From: Lujinxingiaceae bacterium | Lineage (GTDB): Bacteria; Myxococcota_A; Bradymonadia; Bradymonadales; Bradymonadaceae | Direction of reading: 5' to 3' | Length of the DNA stretch: 61,913 nucleotides | NCBI GenBank assembly: GCA_013697635.1 | Contig: JACCWM010000068.1 | Coordinates: forward strand, 1-61,913 | In this document: positions 58,201 to 61,913 of the stretch, one piece after another | Layout of the letters: every line of letters starts with the position of its first letter | Position numbering within the stretch: position 1 is the stretch's first letter | Program-made: the position numbers and the translations under genes | The notes under the pieces: generated by a model | Told to the model about the DNA's origin: nothing | Databases searched by the model: none | What the model saw: the letters and a program-made list of their open reading frames with translations, nothing else

Positions 58201-59441
58201 TCGCTCGAGACCTTGATGCAAAGCGCTCCGCTGGCCCAGGTCGACCACATCATGTGCTGCAACGCGCGGCGGTGAAGCCCAAAGCCTATCATGAAGGGAT
58301 CGCCCGAGCCCGGACGGGTGTTGCCGGTGATCGTCGTCGAGAGCGGGATCGGCGCAAAGCCGGGGCGCGTGGTCGGATCGACCGGAACGCAGCGCTCCAG
58401 ATGCTCGGGCTGAAAGCCGGTGCGAAGGCCCAGGTTCAGGCCCGTGTTGACGCTGGCGTGGTCGGCGGCGCGCAGCATCACGTCGACGCTGGCCTCGGGG
58501 GTCTGCGTGTAGCCGGTCAAAAGCTCACCGAGCAGCAGCCCGCCCTCGACGCCCAGCACGCGTGGCACGCACTCGGAGGTGGCGTTGTACTGACAGATCT
58601 GGGAGCCCTCGACGCTCTGGCAGGTCGCGTTGTTCGGGCAGGCCTCCTCACCGGCGCCGCAGGGGCGGCAGAGCTGCTCGCGCACGACGTCCTGCACGAC
58701 CGAGTTGAGCTGCTTTTTGAGCTCGTCGTAGATGATGCCGCGCACAAGGCCCTTGAGCAGGTTTGCCCCGACGCACTGCCCGTTGCCCGTGATGTTGAAG
58801 TCGAGCTCGGTCAGGTCGGCTTCGACCTCGCCCACGGCGATCTTGAGATCGCGCGTGGGGCTGTTGGCGTCGATCGTGAAGTCGACCGGGATCGTGGCCG
58901 GGATGGCGGCCGCTACACCCGTGCCGGCGCCGCGCTTGTGCAGCTTGACGTTGCAGCGCGCCGTACCCAAAATTCCCATGTTGTAGTTGACCGAGAGCGT
59001 CTCGTTGACGTCGCCAATGGTCATCTCGACGATCAGACGATTGGGCGGCGACGGCTTGAGCGCGCTCTGATCGATCGTCAGATCGATCTGGCAGCCCTCG
59101 TTGCCATCGCGGCATACCTCGCCATTCATGCACATCTCGGGATTGCCGCCCACGCTCTTGGGAAGACAAAAGCTCAGCCCGCCAGGCACGGCCTCGGTGA
59201 TCAGGTTGGGGATCTCCTTGCCGAGAAAGGCCAGGCCATGCGAGCTCAGGCGCACCTGGCCGCTGACGGGCACGGTCTTGTCGTAGTGCTCTTGAGGAAA
59301 GGCGCGCTGCTCAAAGCCCGAGCAACTGCAGCTATCGGTTGAGCACGCCGCGAGCAGCACGGCGCACATGATCAACGCGTGCGTGGGTTGCCAATGCAAA
59401 TGGAGCTTTGGGAGCCGGTCGATGAGCAACTGGAGTGACAT
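55236..59441 (-). CDS. very large surface protein: MYXO-CTERM-like protein fused in frame to a Cys-rich propeller lipoprotein
   Basis: Using ATG 59441 the protein has 1401 residues and a lipobox signal (ALIMCAVLLAAC). Residues to about 815 form one unit with strand-rich domains and a Cys-rich insert. Next comes a MYXO-CTERM-like segment: AGCGCASTG (Cys821, Cys823), a hydrophobic stretch (FGLLVLVGLGLLVG) and RRRR. Only about 30 residues later a second lipobox-type signal follows (LIALLALATLFTMAC, Cys873), then CSDDTGATKTNNDN, Cys-rich modules and a propeller-like region to the end. There is no stop between the halves and no ATG or GTG right after RRRR. This looks like a gene fusion, or possibly a sequencing artefact. 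Confidence 0.88.
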   Translation of the reverse strand: MSLQLLIDRLPKLHLHWQPTHALIMCAVLLAACSTDSCSCSGFEQRAFPQEHYDKTVPVSGQVRLSSHGLAFLGKEIPNLITEAVPGGLSFCLPKSVGGNPEMCMNGEVCRDGNEGCQIDLTIDQSALKPSPPNRLIVEMTIGDVNETLSVNYNMGILGTARCNVKLHKRGAGTGVAAAIPATIPVDFTIDANSPTRDLKIAVGEVEADLTELDFNITGNGQCVGANLLKGLVRGIIYDELKKQLNSVVQDVVREQLCRPCGAGEEACPNNATCQSVEGSQICQYNATSECVPRVLGVEGGLLLGELLTGYTQTPEASVDVMLRAADHASVNTGLNLGLRTGFQPEHLERCVPVDPTTRPGFAPIPLSTTITGNTRPGSGDPFMIGFGLHRRALQHMMWSTWASGALCIKVSSESVELLSTGAIGALLPSVRNLADGNSALYIQLTPQNAPDMVLGANTIRVQGTTTTIEEGLITLDWKDVDIHMYGFVQDRYVRLFTIRTDILLPIAIVPDGLGEVKPVLGKIDEALTNMRPVGSELIAEDPQKLIDLLPTLFGFALPALTEALDTSFSLPEFFGYRVALRQQDITSVDNNTFVALFADLEKVGQPMVSNLNAIVRHHEVDTSHKSASGIVRPQVTLEMIAMGAGLNTIDAASVEFSYRVDGGSWSLFQATDKLVLDDPLFALQGEHRIELRARYQGESTTAQRVATELGVRIDYEAPSLEIEGGGDQLVLRGLDVVDAAHQLVYRHRVVGDGELGAWSDWSSENTLELSAMSLPELARIEAEVRDRAGFVTSASRTLRRQPLELAGPVASDTGSGQAGCGCASTGNAGSAGDFGLLVLVGLGLLVGRRRRLKLSRGLIALLALATLFTMACSDDTGATKTNNDNKQCSEGCLDGFECKDGACVPAPCSSTDDCAAGVCRDGECVAGCRENSECNAACDANAFGICNEGYCACESYCASGCGSEQFCCHSKNQCQNIADPCVGLVCDTGYEPILQSRGSGDANTCQVSGASCTCQALANLPMGWHGPYASVATNGTLTAASVYNRTYRDLMVATLDAALVPTWYWVDGVPANGEVTGNLEGPRGGISTRGDTVGTHTAILVDANAVLHVFYRDVTNKALKYARGTASGTTYGFAFKTLDTAGDSGFWNSAQLVDGTVHLVYSTRGIEGASELRYLSFEASTPLATLAPEPVVLYTAPDTAAAAGPPGYPKATGLFTQLTRTPTGLLAVFYDHNLESMAWVEQTEGQWDMPQFLGVASGPYGSGLIDADGTLHLAYMEPTIPALVYWTPNSVPQVIMDGARDTAQGWTVSQIGESVTLRALGQDRLQVIFQDATHHVLYSAVRDNNAWTISGLGTAGNPYSGAHGFYGTMLVQPGASIAVESVINNQSDPIEARPIFHRLP

Positions 59442-59510
59442 GGGTGGTTTCTCGTCATGCGGGTGGTTGGCAACACACCAGGACATTGAAGGAACGAATT
59501 CGCTAAAAAA

Positions 59511-60893
59511 TCAGTCGGACAAGAGCTCCGAGGCATTGGCTTTCAAGTAATCGATGTAGTAGCCGGCCTCGCGGCCGCTTTCGATGAGTCCCTCGATGAT
59601 ATGTTCTTCGAGAACACACTTCAACTCCCCGACGCGAGGGCCGGCTTTGAGCCCTAGAGAGGCCATCAGCGCCGCTCCGATGCCGCTGGGCAAAACGGGG
59701 CGCAGGTCGTCGCGGGCGGCCAGGCTCTCGATGCGCTCGGTGAGCTGCTCGATCTTTGCCAGGGCCTCCTTGCGCTTGTCGTCGATGCGCGTGGTCAGAT
59801 CGGCGCGGGCAAACTCGAGCAGGCTCTCGACAAAGGGGTCGAGCTCGCGCACCAGGCGGCGAACGGCGGCGTCCGACCAGCCACTCTCGTATTGCGGGGC
59901 GCGCCCGTGATGGCGGATGATGAAGCCGACCTCCTTGGCCATCGCGTTGTCAAAGGCGAAGCGCTTGGCAATTCCCTCGAAGAGCATTGCGCCTTGTTGC
60001 TCGTGGCGATAGAAGGTCACGCTGGCGTCGTCGTGCACGACGCGCGTCCAGGCCTTTCCGACGTCGTGGAGCAGCGCCGCCCAGCGCAGCGCCTCGCGCT
60101 CGGGGGCCTGCTCGATCACCTGCAGGGTGTGCTCCCAGACGTCTTTGTGGTGCACCGCGCTGCTCTCGTGCAGGCCAACGAGCGAGGCGACCTCGGGCAA
60201 CAAGATCCCCAGCAGGCGCACCTCATGCAAAAAGCGCAGCGCCCTGGCGACGTGCTGGCCCCGCAGCATCTTGTTCATCTCCTGGAGCCAGCGCTCGCGG
60301 CTGATGTCTAGGATATGGTCGGCGCGCTCAAAGGCGGCCAGGCGCAAGCTCTCGTCGACCTTAAAGCCAAGCCGGCTGATGAAGCGCCCGATGCGCAGGA
60401 TGCGCAGCGGGTCTTCGGCCAGCGTCTCGCGCGGATCGCCGACCACGCGCAAGATGCCGTTTCGCAGATCGTCGAGGCCGCCGTAGGGGTCGATGAAGTT
60501 GCCGTCGACGTCGAGCGCCATCGAATTGATGCTGAAATCGCGCCGCCCCAGATCTTGCTCGATCGTGTCGCCGTACTTGACCACCGGGTGGCGGCTGCCG
60601 CGCCGATAGTACTCCTCGGAGCGATAGGTCGTGACCTGGCAATCCTTGGGAAAGCCCTCGGCACGAGAGCCCTGCAAGACGGCGCCGACGGTGCCAAACT
60701 CGATGCCCACCTCATAGTGGGTGAGCCGGGCACCCTTGATGATCTGCAAAGACTCCTGCGGGCGCGCGTTGGTACAAAAATCCAGATCGTCGAGCTCCTC
60801 GAGCGACTTGCCCAACGCCAGATCGCGCACCGCTCCGCCGACCAAAAAGAGCTCCTTGCCCGCGTCGTGAAAGGCTTTGAAAAGTCGTTGCAT
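59511..60893 (-). CDS. cca: CCA-adding tRNA nucleotidyltransferase with HD domain
   Basis: This 460-residue class II nucleotidyltransferase adds or repairs the 3' CCA of tRNA. Motifs: LVGGAVRDLALG, the DD-LDFCTNA catalytic Asp region, DFSINSMALDVDGNFIDPYG, then LRILRIGRFISRLGF. The C-terminal HD-type part has RWAALLHDVGKAWT and HH residues in IIRHHGRAP, so a phosphohydrolase activity is possible. The class of enzyme (CCA-adding, A-adding or poly(A)) cannot be settled by eye. It is divergent from the TetR gene. Confidence 0.95.
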   Translation of the reverse strand: MQRLFKAFHDAGKELFLVGGAVRDLALGKSLEELDDLDFCTNARPQESLQIIKGARLTHYEVGIEFGTVGAVLQGSRAEGFPKDCQVTTYRSEEYYRRGSRHPVVKYGDTIEQDLGRRDFSINSMALDVDGNFIDPYGGLDDLRNGILRVVGDPRETLAEDPLRILRIGRFISRLGFKVDESLRLAAFERADHILDISRERWLQEMNKMLRGQHVARALRFLHEVRLLGILLPEVASLVGLHESSAVHHKDVWEHTLQVIEQAPEREALRWAALLHDVGKAWTRVVHDDASVTFYRHEQQGAMLFEGIAKRFAFDNAMAKEVGFIIRHHGRAPQYESGWSDAAVRRLVRELDPFVESLLEFARADLTTRIDDKRKEALAKIEQLTERIESLAARDDLRPVLPSGIGAALMASLGLKAGPRVGELKCVLEEHIIEGLIESGREAGYYIDYLKANASELLSD

Positions 60894-61099
60894 GGGACGC
60901 CAGTATTTTGCAGGTCAACATCAGGCTCGCCGATGCCTACGTGTTTAACCTACCCCATGGGTTCGGGCAAGCGAGCCCGTGATAATCGGCATAGGGCGTA
61001 GGCTGCCAGCCTGCGATCGGCACGACCGTCGCGCTCGCAAGGCTCGGCCCCTCAAAGCGGCGATTGACGGAGAGTCGAAAGTAGCGGATACCTGGGCCT

Positions 61100-61696
61100 A
61101 TGAGTGATTCGACTACGCTTGAAGAGAGCTCGCCACATCGCCGCAAACAACGCCGCCGCATCCTCGAGGCCTTGGCCGAGGTCGTGCAGAGCGAGGGTGT
61201 CCACGCCTTCTCGATGCAACAGGTCGCCGACCAGGCCGGCCTCTCCCATCGCACGCTCTACCGCTACTTTCCCACGCGCCAGGACCTGCTCGACGGCCTC
61301 GTGACCCACTACGAGGGCTACGTTCACGATCCCGAGATCGACAATCTCGAGGGCCTGCTGCCCCACATGGCCTTGCTCTTTGGCCGCTTCGAGCGCTACC
61401 CCAACGAGAGCGCCGTGGGAGCGATCGGGGCCCTGGTGATGGGCCGACAATTCTCCACGCGCGCGCGCCGCGACGCGCTGGTCTTCGAGTTCGTCGAACA
61501 GCTCCGAGACCCCGAGAGCTCGGTCAGCGCGCGCGAGGCCGGCGCGATCATCCGCTACCTGGCAAATTCGCTCTGCTGGCTGGTCTTGCGACGCCAGCTC
61601 GGCTTGAGCCAGGATGAGAGCGTTCGCGCCGTGCAGTGGGCGCTCGAGACGCTGATCGCCGAGATCAAGAAGGGCAACGGCCCCGGCAAGGCTTGA
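61100..61696 (+). CDS. TetR-family transcriptional regulator
   Basis: This 198-residue protein has the TetR DNA-binding region at about residues 15-60 (RRRILEALAEVVQSEGVHAF, then QQVADQAGLSHRTLYRYFPT). A variable helical ligand-binding domain follows. It is divergent from cca with about 206 bp between starts. The target and effector are unknown. Repeats downstream mark the window edge. Confidence 0.95.
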   Translation: MSDSTTLEESSPHRRKQRRRILEALAEVVQSEGVHAFSMQQVADQAGLSHRTLYRYFPTRQDLLDGLVTHYEGYVHDPEIDNLEGLLPHMALLFGRFERYPNESAVGAIGALVMGRQFSTRARRDALVFEFVEQLRDPESSVSAREAGAIIRYLANSLCWLVLRRQLGLSQDESVRAVQWALETLIAEIKKGNGPGKA

Positions 61697-61753
61697 CCCT
61701 CACCAGATCACCCCTTACCGCGCAAAGTTTGCGATGTGACCCCGGCGAGAGCA

Positions 61754-61896
61754 GCGTTGACGCACAATTTCTGGGCATTGAGCACGAGGAGTTGTGCGCT
61801 CAGGGGTGAAAATGTTCAGGTCTCAGCTGCGCCCGCTCACCTTCGAGGGCTAAAAATGTTCAGGTCGATGCGCGCGCGAGGCGCGTCAACGCACAA
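61754..61896. repeat. interspersed short direct repeats at the right edge
   Basis: Two 14-base copies of AAAATGTTCAGGTC lie at 61809-61822 and 61853-61866. They are flanked by two related 14-base sequences (GCGTTGACGCACAA at 61754-61767 and GCGTCAACGCACAA at 61883-61896, 12 of 14 identical). No gene covers them in the window. Nested short repeats of this kind occur at transposon ends with several transposase sites, such as IS21-type elements, but the window ends too soon to tell. Confidence 0.55.
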
Positions 61897-61913
61897 AAGC
61901 TGAGGGTGGAGTC

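Noticed and set aside
55191-59342. Very long rightward open frame opposite the giant surface protein
   Set aside because: The leftward frame has signal peptide, Cys modules and MYXO-CTERM features, and the rightward frame has none, so it is a shadow.
60937-61254. Leftward 105-residue open frame between cca and tetR
   Set aside because: Half of it is antisense to the TetR gene; the remainder reads protein-like but lacks a start site and recognisable family.

Overview
The window is high-GC bacterial DNA from what looks like a Myxococcota/Bradymonadia-type organism. The evidence is a Pkn-type Ser/Thr kinase with a PEGA/TPR neighbour, a CarD/CdnL regulator, a MYXO-CTERM-like sorting segment, an IgGFc-binding-type protein, and very many Cys-anchored lipoproteins with Asn/Thr- or Asp-rich linkers. 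No rRNA, tRNA, CRISPR array, complete insertion sequence or integrase gene was seen. It reads as chromosomal housekeeping plus cell-surface functions, with about 48 intact genes, one gene cut by the left edge and one gene remnant.

Layout. 1-6.8 kb: the N-terminus of a leftward gene that might be a DNA methyltransferase; a translationally coupled pair (HEAT-like protein and degenerate HD-GYP protein); a leftward kinase plus PEGA-protein operon. 7.0-9.1 kb: S-adenosylhomocysteinase, followed by a 0.5-kb inverted-repeat element enclosing a 42-bp tandem array. 9.1-16 kb: exported proteins (possible beta-barrel, EEP-family lipoprotein, Asp-rich lipoprotein, serpin, BNR-like lipoprotein). 16.2-21.4 kb: a compact ABC-exporter operon (GldA/GldF/GldG-like, DUF4340) ending with glutathione synthetase. 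21.6-27.6 kb: a lipoprotein, a penicillin-acylase-family lipoprotein, and a LysR regulator divergent from a YceI-family protein. 27.8-34.8 kb: a PLP decarboxylase related to LysA but lacking LysA substrate residues, coupled to a NUDIX-metallo-beta-lactamase fusion; an unknown protein abutting a phosphodiester-glycosidase remnant; a parvulin-like lipoprotein; a small repeat protein; CarD. 34.8-45.4 kb: Cys-rich lipoprotein, His/Thr-rich MORN-like protein, peroxiredoxin, an overlapping VolA-like lipase/FadL pair, a stand-alone E2-type acyltransferase domain, an IgGFc-binding-type protein and a START-domain protein. 45.6-52.3 kb: glyoxylate bypass (aceB-aceA), a nucleotidyltransferase plus CDP-alcohol phosphatidyltransferase pair, and a C45-type Ntn-hydrolase with a TPR tail. 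52.3-61.9 kb: three leftward surface-protein genes, one apparently an in-frame fusion of a MYXO-CTERM protein with a lipoprotein; CCA-adding enzyme; TetR regulator; short repeats at the right edge.

A recurring theme is lipid handling: surface lipase plus FadL channel, START domain, glyoxylate bypass and CDP-alcohol phosphotransfer. The points that most deserve follow-up are the MYXO-CTERM/lipobox fusion, the inverted-repeat/tandem-array element after ahcY, the VolA-like/FadL pair, the HEAT/HD-GYP module sharing an N-terminal domain, and the LysA-like enzyme with substituted substrate residues. Start codons were chosen mainly from ribosome-binding sites read in the sequence. Functional names come from motif recognition, not database searches.
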